From Neobacillus rhizosphaerae (GTDB lineage Bacteria; Bacillota; Bacilli; Bacillales; Cytobacillaceae), in the NCBI RefSeq assembly GCF_937468385.1, contig NZ_CALBWS010000008.1:62001-126000 (forward strand): a stretch of DNA of 64,000 bases. Reading direction: 5' to 3'. Numbering within the stretch: the first letter of the stretch is position 1; the number at the start of each line of letters is the position of its first letter. The notes under the pieces were generated by a model. It saw only the letters and a list, made by a program, of their open reading frames with translations, was not told the origin of the DNA and made no database searches. Shown here in pieces: positions 8,976-18,283 of the stretch. Both the position numbers and the translations under genes were made by a program.

Positions 8976-9384
8976 CTTCTGCTCTCTCTTTCAATAATGT
9001 AAATGCGTCTAAAATGGATTGCCTCTCTTCATCAGTCATTTTTTCAAAAAGAAGATGTTCAAGCTTTTCTTCATCAAGACTAGAATGGCGGTGCAAAACA
9101 CTAGTACCCTCGTCAGTTAGTTTAAGAATTACTTTTCGCTCATCAACTTTACTGCGAGTTTTAAATACGTACTCTTTTTCTAATAGTCGTTTGACATGTT
9201 CTGAGGCTGTGTTATGCGACACTTGAATTTCTTGAGCAATGTCTTTTATCCCAACTTCATTCTCTTTTTGAATGACCTGCATAATCCTTATGCTTTGGTG
9301 AGTAATCTTTTCTTTATGGTTATAACGTAATTGATAGTAAATATCCGTCCATAATTGGTTTATCTGAGCAATTTCTTTTACCAT
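8959..9384 (-). CDS. MarR-family transcriptional regulator
   Basis: Winged-helix regulator of 141 residues. The recognition HTH is seen in VGIKDIAQEIQVSHNTASEH, and the wing in FKTRSKVDERKVILKLTDEG, both hallmarks of MarR proteins. It overlaps the DUF3147 gene. A large inverted repeat directly upstream is the probable operator, implying autorepression. The ligand is unknown. Confidence 0.92.
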   Translation of the reverse strand: MVKEIAQINQLWTDIYYQLRYNHKEKITHQSIRIMQVIQKENEVGIKDIAQEIQVSHNTASEHVKRLLEKEYVFKTRSKVDERKVILKLTDEGTSVLHRHSSLDEEKLEHLLFEKMTDEERQSILDAFTLLKERAEDVHNN

Positions 9385-9400
9385 CTAACATTCCCCTTTT

Positions 9401-9433
9401 ATCGTAAAATAAGATTATATCTTATAATACGAT
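9401..9433. promoter_or_regulatory. Probable MarR operator
   Basis: A 33-bp near-perfect inverted repeat: ATCGTA...ATAAGAT and ATCTTAT...TACGAT. It overlaps the likely promoter (TATAAT-like bases on the minus strand) about 17-50 bases upstream of the MarR ATG, the usual place for autorepression. Confidence 0.75.
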
Positions 9434-9516
9434 ACAAAATGGAAATAAAACAACTTTTTTTGTAGCTTTGGAATAACGTTTAATAAAAAATATCATGAGG
9501 AGTTTTATATTTCGCA

Positions 9517-9562
9517 AAATAAAAAGAATCCATTATAAACAAGGTTTGATTAAAATGGATTC
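9517..9562 (-). terminator. Terminator of first DinB gene
   Basis: GAATCCATT and AATGGATTC pair around an 18-base loop; on the minus strand it is followed by TTCTTTTTATTTT. It lies just after the DinB stop codon. Confidence 0.7.
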
Positions 9563-9588
9563 CTGACTTATATGCTATTTTATCGCTT

Positions 9589-10110
9589 TTATAATAAATT
9601 TTGGTACTCCCTAAGTAATTGAAAAATTTGACCTCTATGATGTGATTCATGTTCAATCAAATGGTATACAACCCACTCAGGTGTGACGTCATAATGTTCA
9701 AGTACCCTCGGTTTACGCCAATCCGTTAGGTCCATTGAACGAAAGTGGGATAGAAATACTTCACGCACCTTATTAAGTCGGTAAAAATGTTCTTCTAAAC
9801 TTTGGCCCTCAAAGTGCGTCATTGAACCGTCTTCAGAACGGTCTTCTAACGGAAACAACGAGCGTATTTCGGGATCCCATTCAGCACCAAGGACTTCTAC
9901 ATATAACCAATCCGCCTCAACCAATGCAATGTGATATAACAGTGAGCCAATCGTTTGTCTTTCATCCATTTTTGTGTCGATTACACTTTGGCTGATTCCA
10001 GTTATTTCTGTAATAAGAGTACGGCGAACATCTTCTAAACACCATAGCCATCTGCCAATTTCTTGTTCATATTCTGGTAATGCAGATACCAGTAAGGATC
10101 TTCTCTCCAA
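9589..10110 (-). CDS. DinB-family protein
   Basis: DinB/YfiT four-helix bundle metal-binding protein. The metal-ligand histidines of the family are present: one in LLYHIALVEADW and two in HLIEHESHHRGQI. It ends soon after that motif, as normal. An ATG at 10119 is possible, but it abuts the GGAGG; the TTG at 10110 has a better spacing of about 8 bases. The biochemical role is unknown; some relatives are thiol transferases. A second DinB gene lies 400 bases upstream on the same strand, with low similarity. Confidence 0.88.
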   Translation of the reverse strand: MERRSLLVSALPEYEQEIGRWLWCLEDVRRTLITEITGISQSVIDTKMDERQTIGSLLYHIALVEADWLYVEVLGAEWDPEIRSLFPLEDRSEDGSMTHFEGQSLEEHFYRLNKVREVFLSHFRSMDLTDWRKPRVLEHYDVTPEWVVYHLIEHESHHRGQIFQLLREYQNLL

Positions 10111-10129
10111 CGAGACCATCCTCCTCTTA

Positions 10130-10450
10130 TTAAATTGATTTTACCATCATTATATTCGTCATTTCATAGCCCAACTTTTCATATAATCCACATGCAATTT
10201 TGTTTTGATCAAAAACAAGAAATGCATATTCTTCATTCCTAATTCTTTAGCAATAATTTCAATTTCGTTCATTGCTTTCTTACCATAACCCAGCCCATGA
10301 TATTGCTCAAAACCTATAAAATCATAAATAAAACCTTCATCATTATTTATAGGAGATTTCTGTGCAATCTAAATCATTCCAACTATAAACACCTTCTCCT
10401 CTATAGGAAAGAGCCTAATTGTTGAAAATCCTACATGATAATTTAAGGGA
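10130..10450 (-). pseudogene. Decayed GNAT acetyltransferase
   Basis: Minus-strand translation shows acetyltransferase segments in different frames: IRLFPIEEKVFIVGMI, then an in-frame TAG, then FEQYHGLGYGKKAMNEIEII (the acetyl-CoA-binding Q/RxxGxG/A region) and, after a frameshift near 10210, DQNKIACGLYEKLGYEM, the usual GNAT C-terminal stretch. At least one nonsense and one frameshift change are needed, so it is a pseudogene. It sits between the two DinB genes. Confidence 0.75.
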
Positions 10451-10502
10451 TATTGGGTAAAACGGAAATAGCCATGCTACTTCCTAGATACGTTCGTTAT
10501 GA

Positions 10503-10955
10503 TTAACGAAAGAACGGCATCTCGTTTACACCGATCAAACGTGCATACACGAAAAGTTGGCCTTTATGGTGAATCTCATGATCGTACATAGCGGTCAGAT
10601 ACCTCTTTTTTGTTCCTTGAAGTTTCGGGTGCGACGAATTATTTTCGGCTTCCAACTCCTCGTCAGTTAACGATTCATATAAAGCCTTAGTTTTTTCCGT
10701 AAAGTGCTTTACAGCTTCGCGTACGTCCCCCATCGTCTTACATTTTGGAATGTCCGGTAAAGCAAATTCTTCTGTTTTAACCAACGAAACGAACACATCA
10801 TTCCATCCAGCAATATGCAACGCGAGTTCACCTAGTGACATGGCACCGTCCCAAGGCTTAAAATCAATATGTTCGTCGTCGATCTGTTCTAACAATTCCT
10901 CCATGACATTTCGATGCTGCAACCAATCGTTCATCATCTGCTCTGCTTGTTTCAA
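10503..10955 (-). CDS. DinB-family protein
   Basis: 150-residue DinB-superfamily protein. Family histidines are in LALHIAGWND and MYDHEIHHKGQLF, the latter followed by the characteristic C-terminal YARLIGV. The start is TTG with GGAGGAA about 8 bases upstream. It is a different DinB subgroup from the gene at 9589, so the two probably arose separately rather than by tandem duplication. Biochemical function not known. Confidence 0.88.
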   Translation of the reverse strand: MKQAEQMMNDWLQHRNVMEELLEQIDDEHIDFKPWDGAMSLGELALHIAGWNDVFVSLVKTEEFALPDIPKCKTMGDVREAVKHFTEKTKALYESLTDEELEAENNSSHPKLQGTKKRYLTAMYDHEIHHKGQLFVYARLIGVNEMPFFR

Positions 10956-11179
10956 ATGAATTCCTCCAATACGGTTTGTTATGGAGCTTTATTCCCCCTT
11001 TTAGGGTGGAAAGCCTTCTTTAAATCATATTTCTTTATAAAATAGATAAAATCCTCTTTAAGCCGTAAAACATGCTCTTATTATTTTTAAATAGGATTAT
11101 TCTTTTTAAAGGTCTCTTTTCTAAAAGTTTGTTGCTTTTTACTTATTGTTGCTACCTATTTACCTGCTAATTTCTTGAT

Positions 11180-11439
11180 TCCTAAAGGGCAGCTACTTTT
11201 AAGGCAGCAAATGAAGATGTCGATTTAGTCATTACAACAACGAATACTAAAGAAGCATTTGAGCAACTAAAGCAATATTAAGCAGATGTTGCCATATATG
11301 GAGGGGTATTTCGGAAAGACCAGAGGAAGTTGAATGGGACATCCATGTTACACATAAAATTGCGATTTGCACAAGAAAAATCGAGAAACAAAGCTTGCTA
11401 GTAACAAAATTTATTGAGACTTGTAAAAAAACCCTTTAA
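11180..11439 (+). pseudogene. Decayed coding remnant, possibly ligand-binding domain
   Basis: Plus-strand pieces NEDVDLVITTTNTKEAFEQL (ended by a TAA) and, in another frame, EEVEWDIHVTHKIAICTRK followed by LLVTKFIETCKKTL and a stop look like ordinary protein with alternating alpha/beta character. The parent family was not identified; a substrate-binding or regulator ligand domain is possible. The rest of 10956-11575 shows nothing I can support. Confidence 0.4.
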
Positions 11440-11575
11440 AAGAAAGTTGAACTTTCCATTTGAAGTTTTTAGGTGAGGCATTTTGAAAATAGTATATTTA
11501 GCTTAAGTTTGATCATTTTTAAATTCCAAATAGAACTAGTGCACCCCTTTGTTAAATATGTTAATGAAAGCTTGT

Positions 11576-12427
11576 TTATAAATAAACTATACACCCTTTT
11601 TCTTTTAACTTTTCTAGCCATTTCGGGATTTTCAAGTTATGGTTCCATCTTAAATCTAAACGTTCTAACCCTTCAATTTCCATCAAAGAATCCGGCAATT
11701 CAATCAATTGATTACTCCTTAAATCTAATTCCAATAAATTTACTAGCTTTCCAATTCCATCGGGTAAAGTATTCAATTGATTATTTCTCAAATTCAACCG
11801 TCTTAATTTTTTACATTGGTTGAGTGAATTCGGTAGTTGTTTTACTTTATTTTCTTCCATATCTAAAACTCGTAATAACGTCATATTTTCAAATATTTCT
11901 GGGAGAGTGCTGAGTTGATTATTTTTCAGATGTAGCTCTCTCATATTGGTTAACCTGCTAAAGCTCTCAGGTATTTTATTAAGATTGTTATTCATTAAGC
12001 GTAACTCTATCAGGTTGGTTAATTCACCAATTTCTCTTGGTAATTCACTTAAATTATTATCACTTAGATTTAAATATTTTAACTTTGTAAGGCTTTTAAT
12101 TTCAGGGGGGATCGTTTGGAATTTATTATTGTGAAGATATAAATAATCCTCCAAATTCACAAGATATTCTATTTCAGATGGAATTATTTCAATCTGATTA
12201 TGTCCTAAGTCCATCATTCTAAGTTCTTTCAAATTTTTTATATTAACAGAAATTTTTTCAAGCTCATTAGCAGAAATATTTAACACTTTTAAATGGTTCA
12301 TTTTATAGATTTCTTCTGGAATTTCTTTAAAATTATTATCAAAAAGATTTATATCAGTAATTTCATTCAGAGATAAGTGTATGTTTTGTAAAGAATTTAA
12401 ATTAGCATGAGGTAAGCTGATTTCCAT
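11576..12427 (-). CDS. Leucine-rich-repeat protein
   Basis: About ten tandem 23-residue leucine-rich repeats of the bacterial type, with pattern LPxxIxxLxxLxxLxLxxNxL (for example LSELPREIGELTNLIELRL). No signal peptide, anchor or extra catalytic domain is visible, so it is probably a cytosolic binding scaffold. The ATG at 12427 has AGGAGGAGAT ahead of it and is preferred over an earlier start at 12508. It lies downstream of the ABM-domain gene on the same strand with a 77-base gap. Partner unknown. Confidence 0.85.
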   Translation of the reverse strand: MEISLPHANLNSLQNIHLSLNEITDINLFDNNFKEIPEEIYKMNHLKVLNISANELEKISVNIKNLKELRMMDLGHNQIEIIPSEIEYLVNLEDYLYLHNNKFQTIPPEIKSLTKLKYLNLSDNNLSELPREIGELTNLIELRLMNNNLNKIPESFSRLTNMRELHLKNNQLSTLPEIFENMTLLRVLDMEENKVKQLPNSLNQCKKLRRLNLRNNQLNTLPDGIGKLVNLLELDLRSNQLIELPDSLMEIEGLERLDLRWNHNLKIPKWLEKLKEKGCIVYL

Positions 12428-12504
12428 TTGATCTCCTCCTAAGCTCAAGTTACCTATTAGCGACAAAGTACTGCGCCTTTCCTTTTTCGGTTGCCTTGAA
12501 CAAC

Positions 12505-12819
12505 TCAATCATTGCCTTTAAAAGAATACTCTCTTACTATCTTACAAATCTGCACGTTGTAATTACTGTACCACGTTTCTTTTCCTTTTTGTTGTGCTAC
12601 TTGATGTGCCGTATTCGCTTTCCACTTTTGAATCGCTTCTAACGATTCCCAGTAAGAAACGGTAATACCATGTCCTTCGTGATCTCTTGCACTCTCTACG
12701 CTAATAAATCCAGGTTGTAATCTTGCTAATTCTTCCATCTTGTCTGACATACTTGCATATCCTTTTGAATCGTTCTCTGTTCTTTGAGAAGTAAAAATTA
12801 CTACATAATAGGTATTCAT
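12505..12819 (-). CDS. ABM-domain (heme-degrading-like) monooxygenase
   Basis: 104-residue antibiotic-biosynthesis-monooxygenase (ABM) fold protein. The dimeric alpha/beta barrel pattern is visible in MNTYYVVIFTSQRTEND at the start, LARLQPGFISVESARD, and ITVSYWESLEAIQKWKANTA, which is the most diagnostic stretch. Proteins like this are often annotated as putative monooxygenases; the substrate is unknown. Start ATG has GGAGGGAACAGG upstream. Confidence 0.88.
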   Translation of the reverse strand: MNTYYVVIFTSQRTENDSKGYASMSDKMEELARLQPGFISVESARDHEGHGITVSYWESLEAIQKWKANTAHQVAQQKGKETWYSNYNVQICKIVREYSFKGND

Positions 12820-12950
12820 CCTGTTCCCTCCTTGATTTGTTATGATTCATTATACATGATAGACACTTCAGCTATAATCGAAATATGGAATGCAGATGGA
12901 GATAACCAAAAGGATTATATTGTGTTTTCAGTGAATTAGAGATTCGTATA

Positions 12951-13231
12951 TTCGGACAGGGCAAGGGGCAGATAACGAAATCCTGTCTGAATCACGGTCC
13001 TATTCGGACAGGACAAGGGCCCAAAAACGAAATCCTGTCTGAATCACGGTCCTATTCGGACAGGTCGAGGGCCAAAAAGTGAAATCCTGTCTGAATCCCG
13101 GTCCTATTCGGACAGGACAAGGGCCTAAAAACGAAATCCTGTCTGAATCCCGGTCCTATTCGGACAGGACAAGGGCCCAAAAACGAAATCCTGTCTGAAT
13201 CCCCGTCCTATTCGGACAGGGCAAGGGCCCA
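12951..13231. repeat. 52-bp stem-loop tandem repeat array
   Basis: TTCGGACAGG occurs at 12951, 13003, 13055, 13107, 13159 and 13211, exactly 52 bp apart, giving five full units and a partial sixth. Each unit also carries CCTGTCTGAA, complementary to TTCGGACAGG with one G-U type change, so every unit can fold as a 10-bp stem with a ~21-base loop (…AAGGGCCCAAAAACGAAAT). Units differ by a few bases only. No gene lies in it. Confidence 0.92.
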
Positions 13232-13234
13232 AAG

Positions 13235-13381
13235 CAACCGTTAATCGAGCTTCTTCAAGATACTCTAAAACAGACGTATAAGAAAATCAAAAAGTTAATT
13301 CAAAGTCAAGTTGCTCAGTGGATTTATGGCCTTCCTAGTTATATTAAGGTTTATTTACCAATTTCACTCTGCGAAAGTTGA
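13235..13381 (+). pseudogene. Possible short coding remnant
   Basis: Directly after the array, a 48-codon frame without a start encodes a helical stretch (LIELLQDTLKQTYKKIKKLI) ending LPISLCES. The amino-acid composition looks protein-like, but no family is recognised. It could be coincidence. Confidence 0.2.
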
Positions 13382-13429
13382 GTTATTAAAAAATAAAGAA
13401 TGATATTTTGTAAGTTATTATGACATCTT

Positions 13430-14686
13430 TTATGAAGAAGGAATAATAATAGAAAACTGTGTTCCCTTTCCTTTTTCGCTTTTTATTTCTATATCTCCAT
13501 TTAACTCTTTTATAATACCGTATGAAATCATAGTGCCTAGCCCAGTTCCCTTCTCTTTTAAAGAATAAAACGGCATAGCGATTCGCTTTATCTCCTCAAG
13601 CGACATTCCAATACCTGAATCAATAATATCAATCACAATATTATTCTTTACCTTTCTCACATTAATTCGTAGTTTCCCTCCATTAGTCATGGCTTCAATC
13701 CCATTTTTTGCAATGTTAATTAAACACCGTTTTATATTAACAGTGTTGGCATTAATATAAAGGGAACTAATAATATCGCATTCAACTTTAACATTATATA
13801 GGCTAGCCATCGGTAATATATCATCTATTACTTGATGGACGATTGGTCTGATATCTAATAATTCCTTCACAACATTTTGTGGTTTTATAAGGGATAAATA
13901 ATCGTTAATAACGAGTTGGGTGTTTTCTAACTCCATTAGGATGACTTGCATATATTCGCCTTTTTGTGTTTCGGAGATTTCGTTTTTACTAAACATTTGC
14001 ATAAATCCATATACCGTAGTCAACGGGTTCCTTATTTCATGAGCAATAGACGCAGCTAATTCACTAGTCACAATAAATTTTTCTGTACGGTGAATTTTTT
14101 CTTTCATTTTAAACCTTTCTATCATTCCTTCAATTAGATAAAGAGATAACAAAACAGTGAGAATATTGATTACTATATAATTGGATAAAAAGTGAATAAA
14201 ACCAGGTTGAACTTTATCGCTTATCCGCATTTGGTTCATTAAAGCGAAGATGGAGAAGGAAATAGTGCAAAGAGAAAGAAGCAATGTGCTAAACAATATT
14301 TTTCTTTTTTTAAAATAATCAGATAGAAAATATTGTGATAGCATAGTAATGGAAGTGGCCATAAAATATACAATAACTGCAGGGAATACTCCGTTTCCAC
14401 CCAAATAAAAACGGTAAGAAACAAATACAAAGGTGATGAAAATAAAGCTTCTAAAACCACCATAGAGAACGGCTAAAAGGATTGGGATAAGCCGTAAATC
14501 ATATATGTATCCGGAATTAAACTTAAAGGGGAACGTCATACAAAGAACGATTGCAATAGATGCAAGAAAGGAAATTAATACATCATTACGTGCTTCTTTT
14601 CCATCTTTATCTAACCAAAATATTTGGTAGAAAAAAATACAAAGGATAATAATAAAGGCATTTATTAACAGTGTCGGTGTCCCCAT
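13430..14686 (-). CDS. KinB-like sporulation-type histidine kinase
   Basis: Membrane histidine kinase of 418 residues. Six or so hydrophobic helices fill residues 1-195 in the 5TM-LYT style (YQIFWLDKDG and YDLRLIPILLAVLYGGFRS match the KinB-like layout), then HisKA with SELAASIAHEIRNPLTTVYG and an HATPase (NGIEAM, DSGIGMS, GTGLGTMI). An earlier start at 14833 adds 49 residues with no counterpart in KinB-like proteins; ATG 14686 follows TTTAGGGG and is preferred. There is no response regulator nearby, so it is an orphan kinase that may feed the Spo0F phosphorelay. That role is inferred from similarity. Confidence 0.85.
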   Translation of the reverse strand: MGTPTLLINAFIIILCIFFYQIFWLDKDGKEARNDVLISFLASIAIVLCMTFPFKFNSGYIYDLRLIPILLAVLYGGFRSFIFITFVFVSYRFYLGGNGVFPAVIVYFMATSITMLSQYFLSDYFKKRKILFSTLLLSLCTISFSIFALMNQMRISDKVQPGFIHFLSNYIVINILTVLLSLYLIEGMIERFKMKEKIHRTEKFIVTSELAASIAHEIRNPLTTVYGFMQMFSKNEISETQKGEYMQVILMELENTQLVINDYLSLIKPQNVVKELLDIRPIVHQVIDDILPMASLYNVKVECDIISSLYINANTVNIKRCLINIAKNGIEAMTNGGKLRINVRKVKNNIVIDIIDSGIGMSLEEIKRIAMPFYSLKEKGTGLGTMISYGIIKELNGDIEIKSEKGKGTQFSIIIPSS

Positions 14687-14924
14687 GCTCAGCGCCCCTA
14701 AATTGAGTGATAAGTATCTGAAAGGTATTAAAGTATAAAATGTTAAGATAATTATAAACAGTTTTTTATAAAAAAAAAGCAGGAAGTTGAAAATAAAGTC
14801 AAAAAAAATTCCGTTACAGCGTACTCTTTTCACATTTCTAAAAGACTACAACTGCTCGGAATCGATTGTTTAACTCTTTATCTCCAATCGTGCCGATTTT
14901 AGCTTTATTTGATAGGATTTCCTT

Positions 14925-15125
14925 TTACCAGATTCCAAATAGAGTCATCGGATTATGTGAATCTCCATACATCGACAGGATTCTGGCCTCAAGATTGTTA
15001 AACAAACGTTTGATTAGGACTGCCTCAATCTCGTTTAAATAAAAGAGTTCAAGTTCTCCTAACTGAGGAAAGATGTCGAAAAAAAAGAAACCCACTAAGG
15101 GGTTGTTGACTATGGAAATCTTCAT
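14925..15125 (-). CDS. Doubtful small ORF
   Basis: 66 codons starting with an ATG that overlaps the TGA of the upstream kinase (ATGA). No ribosome binding site is visible and the product resembles nothing known to me. It contains a copy of the palindromic motif found in the 1.9-kb array, which argues that the frame is accidental. Confidence 0.15.
   Translation of the reverse strand: MKISIVNNPLVGFFFFDIFPQLGELELFYLNEIEAVLIKRLFNNLEARILSMYGDSHNPMTLFGIW
14998..15018. repeat. Solitary copy of the array motif
   Basis: TTAAACAAACGTTTGATTAGG matches the palindromic core of the 1931-2515 array (AAACGTTTGATTAG) but stands alone between two kinase genes, about 100 bases downstream of the three-PAS kinase stop. 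Confidence 0.6.
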
Positions 15126-16942
15126 AAGGAAATAGGTAAAGTGATATCTACTATTGTACCCTTGTTGATTTCACTTGTGATGTTGATACTGCCTTGATGA
15201 TCTTTAATAATTTTATTACTAACAAGTAAACCTAATCCTGTTCCCTTCTCTTTTGTGGTGTAAAAAGGTTCCCCAAGTCTGGCCAGGAGCTCCTTTGAAA
15301 TGCCACAGCCGTTATCAGAAAAGCGAATAAGGACCTGGTTGGCACTTAGAAGTTTTGTTTGAATACAGATTTCGCCATTTGCTGAGGTGGCATCCAGGGA
15401 ATTCTTCATGATGTTAATAAATACTTGTTTTAATTGATTTTCTTCACAGTTGACCGCAACAGTTGTGTTTTCGAATTCTTCCATAATTGCAATACTTTTT
15501 AAATTAGCTTCAGATTTAAGCAACTGTACAACATTTTCAATGATACTGTGCAAAAGAATCGGTTTCACATGAAGATTTTGCGGCTTCGCCAAGACAAGCA
15601 GCTCACTCACGATAAAGTTAATTCGATCTAGCTCAGTCAACATAATATTAGTGAAAACAGAATTATCTGAAATCTCTGGTTGCAAATACTGAATAAAGCC
15701 CTTTATTGTTGTAAGAGGATTTCTTATTTCGTGCGCTATACTTGCAGCCAATTCTCCGATGACTGATAGCTTTTCTGTTCTCCGGAGAAGGTCTTCATTT
15801 TGTTTTCTCTCTGTAATATCACGTGTAACGTTGAAAAAGTATTGACATTCGCCATCAGTGCTGAAAAAAGGTATTCCTCTTGATTCCAAATGAATCCAGC
15901 TTTCATTTTCAAGTTTGTATCGATATACACAAATAATAGGGGTTTTCGATTGAAGCATGTATGAAAATCGTTCACAGACAAGAGAAGCATCGTCAGGATG
16001 GATATTTTCAAAGTAAATTCTATCAGTACCTAACTTTTTCACATGAGAAGGAGAGCTGTACGATACATCTCCATTCTTATCAATCACAGAAATGAAGTCT
16101 GCTGTATTTTCAGCAATGAACCTGTATCTTTCCTCGCTCTTCTGCAATGCTTCTTCTGATTGTTTTCGTTCTGTAATATTACGTGAAACTACCAGATAGC
16201 TCTCTATCTCAGAGTTCTCAGATAAGATAGGTACACAACGAGACTCTAAATACACCCACGATCCATTTTTATGTCTTAACCTGACCTCAATTTGAGCATT
16301 TTTTTTATGGATAAAGATCGATTGCTGGAGATCTACTACTTTTTTTACATCATCAGGGTGAATAAAATCAAAAGTACCAGCCTGATGATATTCAAATTGA
16401 GTGTATCCCAATTGGAGCTCTACAGAAGGAGATACAAATGTTTTGTTCATGTTCAAATCATATGTGCTTATAATCTCGTTCGTATTTTCTACTAGTATCC
16501 GGTATTTAGCCTCACTTTCAAGCAATGCTTCTTCAGCCTTTTTACGGTCTGTAATATCTCTGGCGATAACAGAAGTGCCAACGATATTCCCTACTCTATC
16601 TCGTATAGGGGAAGCTGTTAGACATACTTGAACAATCGTACTATCTTTTCGGTTACGTACGGTTTCATACCCCGAAATTTTCTCTCCTGAGAATTTAATC
16701 AGATGAAAAATTTCTTTCGTCTCGTTTATTAAATTTTCAGGTACCAGGCAGTAGGGTTCATTGATCAGGTCCTGGTATGTCCAGCCATAAAATTTTTCAA
16801 AGGCACTATTTACGAGGAGTATGTTTCCCTGCATGTCCCTAATAGAAATAGCGTCAATCGTGGTTTCAACAAGAGACTGAAGCAGTTCTTTCATGTAGAT
16901 ATGCTCTTTACTTAGACTTGTTCGAAGAGTATCTTTATCCAT
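15122..16942 (-). CDS. Three-PAS cytosolic histidine kinase, KinA-like
   Basis: Soluble histidine kinase of 606 residues. Three PAS/PAC units are recognisable at roughly 15-135 (NILLVNSAFEKFYGWTYQDL), 140-260 and 265-385, each ending in a PAC-type DITERK or similar. HisKA follows (GELAASIAHEIRNPLTTIKG, His near residue 400), then an HATPase (DNGCGIS, GTGLGLLVSN). No membrane segment and no neighbouring response regulator are seen. The layout matches KinA/KinE-type phosphorelay kinases. It is upstream of, and on the same strand as, the KinB-like kinase, with a 435-base gap, so joint transcription is uncertain. Confidence 0.9.
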   Translation of the reverse strand: MDKDTLRTSLSKEHIYMKELLQSLVETTIDAISIRDMQGNILLVNSAFEKFYGWTYQDLINEPYCLVPENLINETKEIFHLIKFSGEKISGYETVRNRKDSTIVQVCLTASPIRDRVGNIVGTSVIARDITDRKKAEEALLESEAKYRILVENTNEIISTYDLNMNKTFVSPSVELQLGYTQFEYHQAGTFDFIHPDDVKKVVDLQQSIFIHKKNAQIEVRLRHKNGSWVYLESRCVPILSENSEIESYLVVSRNITERKQSEEALQKSEERYRFIAENTADFISVIDKNGDVSYSSPSHVKKLGTDRIYFENIHPDDASLVCERFSYMLQSKTPIICVYRYKLENESWIHLESRGIPFFSTDGECQYFFNVTRDITERKQNEDLLRRTEKLSVIGELAASIAHEIRNPLTTIKGFIQYLQPEISDNSVFTNIMLTELDRINFIVSELLVLAKPQNLHVKPILLHSIIENVVQLLKSEANLKSIAIMEEFENTTVAVNCEENQLKQVFINIMKNSLDATSANGEICIQTKLLSANQVLIRFSDNGCGISKELLARLGEPFYTTKEKGTGLGLLVSNKIIKDHQGSINITSEINKGTIVDITLPISL

Positions 16943-17178
16943 TGAGTTATACCTGCCTTAAATAAAGATTATATTTAGATATATATATTCCATCTTTTTT
17001 GTAAAACTCCTTGGAATGTGAAAGAAAAAAATTCACTTCCCCCCCTACCCAAATCCGTATTCCATCCCTTTACCGATTTAAACTTTATCTAAGTGAGGGG
17101 CTGACCCAAGGAATAATAAAAAATATCCCAGAGGGTTACACTATCCTGGTAACGAAGTTGCTTTCTAGGAGAATATAA

Positions 17179-17970
17179 ATGAAAAACCAAACCATAAGCT
17201 TACTTCAAATGTCATTGATCCTGATTGGCAGCACCGGACTTGTTAACCATGTCATTATCATCCCTATGCTTTTAGACGTTTCGGGCCGTGATTCCTGGAT
17301 TGCTATATTGCTCTCATGCGTTTCTTTTCTATTCTTGTTACCGATTCTCTATTTTATCCAAAAACGTATGAATGGAGAGCAGCTGTTTATTTGGATTAAG
17401 CGGAACTTTGGGATTTTTGTTGCCTATCCATTATCAGCTATTATCCTCCTATACCTATTTTCCTTGAGTATTGTCACTTTAAAGGAAACATTAACGTTTT
17501 TATCGTTTTATCTCCCGATGACACCTAAACTAGTTCTAGGTGCTACATTTTCTATTATCTGTTTTTATAATGCAAAGCACGGGATTCAATCCATTGGGTT
17601 AACAGCGGGTATCCTTCTACCGATCGTTTTTATTTTAGGTTTATTTGTCATGACAGCGAATTTCCCGAATAAAGACTTCTCTTTTTTAAAACCATATATG
17701 GAGTATGGCATCTCACCTGTCATAAAAGGCACAATCTATCCAATATCAGGATTTATCGAGTTTGGTTTTATCCTATTTATTCAGCATCACATAAAGACAA
17801 AAATAAAGTTCACTTCTTTGATTTGGATTGGAATCATTTTTTTAGTACTTACTCTTGGACCAACGATCGGGGCTATCACAGAGTTGAAGGAAATGAAAAT
17901 TCAAATCAAGTGGATTTTCCGCAGTATCAAGGCATTGGAAATGATTGACTTGACCCCAAGATGTTGTTAA
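17179..17970 (+). pseudogene. Truncated GerAB-family germination permease
   Basis: Spore germination permease of the GerAB/endospore family, expected to have ten helices over ~365 residues. Here residues 1-235 are normal (SLILIGSTGLVNHVIIIPML at the start; LTLGPTIGAITE near the end is a family motif), but the frame then reads LKEMKIQIKWIFRS and stops at 263, so the last helices are missing. The change point near 17885 suggests a frameshift or deletion. Start ATG has TAGGAGAATATAA upstream. No gerAA or gerAC partner is present. Probably non-functional; a shortened product cannot be excluded. Confidence 0.75.
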
Positions 17971-18055
17971 AATTATTGTTGGAATTTATGTGAAAATATT
18001 CACAAGGTTTAACTCTTATTCTACTAAAAAATACTGTCAAAAGGGGTTTCACGTT

Positions 18056-18205
18056 ATGAAAAGAATCGTAACACTGAGCACTCGTAATCTGAAGGATACC
18101 GCAAAACACGGTGGATGCGGTGCATGCCAGACATCTTGCCAGTCGGCTTGCAAAACTTCTTGCGGAATTGCAAATCAGAAGTGTGAAAACACAATAAACA
18201 GATAG
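18056..18205 (+). CDS. scfA: SCIFF ranthipeptide precursor
   Basis: A 49-residue precursor of the SCIFF family (six cysteines in forty-five residues). Cys are at 21, 24, 28, 32, 36 and 43, and the core CGACQTSCQSACKTSC matches the well-known SCIFF core closely. The first ~20 residues (MKRIVTLSTRNLKDTAKHGG) are the leader bound by the maturase. Earlier in-frame starts exist, but ATG 18056 follows AAAAGGGG and fits the family. The radical-SAM maturase follows after a hairpin. SCIFF systems are known mainly from Clostridia, so presence in a Bacillaceae-like genome is unusual. Confidence 0.93.
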   Translation: MKRIVTLSTRNLKDTAKHGGCGACQTSCQSACKTSCGIANQKCENTINR

Positions 18206-18218
18206 GAAACAGGAAATG

Positions 18219-18256
18219 TGCCGCCCAACTGCTTTCTAGATGGGCGGCAATTTTTA
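18219..18256 (+). terminator. Hairpin between SCIFF precursor and maturase
   Basis: TGCCGCCCA and TGGGCGGCA pair perfectly around a 13-base loop and are followed by ATTTTTAT. This would let most transcripts stop after the precursor, giving more precursor than maturase, a common arrangement for peptide natural products. Confidence 0.85.
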
Positions 18257-18283
18257 TGGACAAAAGGAGATTGATTATCAAGT

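Noticed and set aside
12951..13231. CRISPR array
   Set aside because: The whole 52-bp unit is conserved, with no unique spacers.
14925..15125. Real third gene after the three-PAS kinase
   Set aside because: No ribosome binding site, no recognisable family, and it contains the intergenic palindrome motif; kept only as a doubtful ORF.
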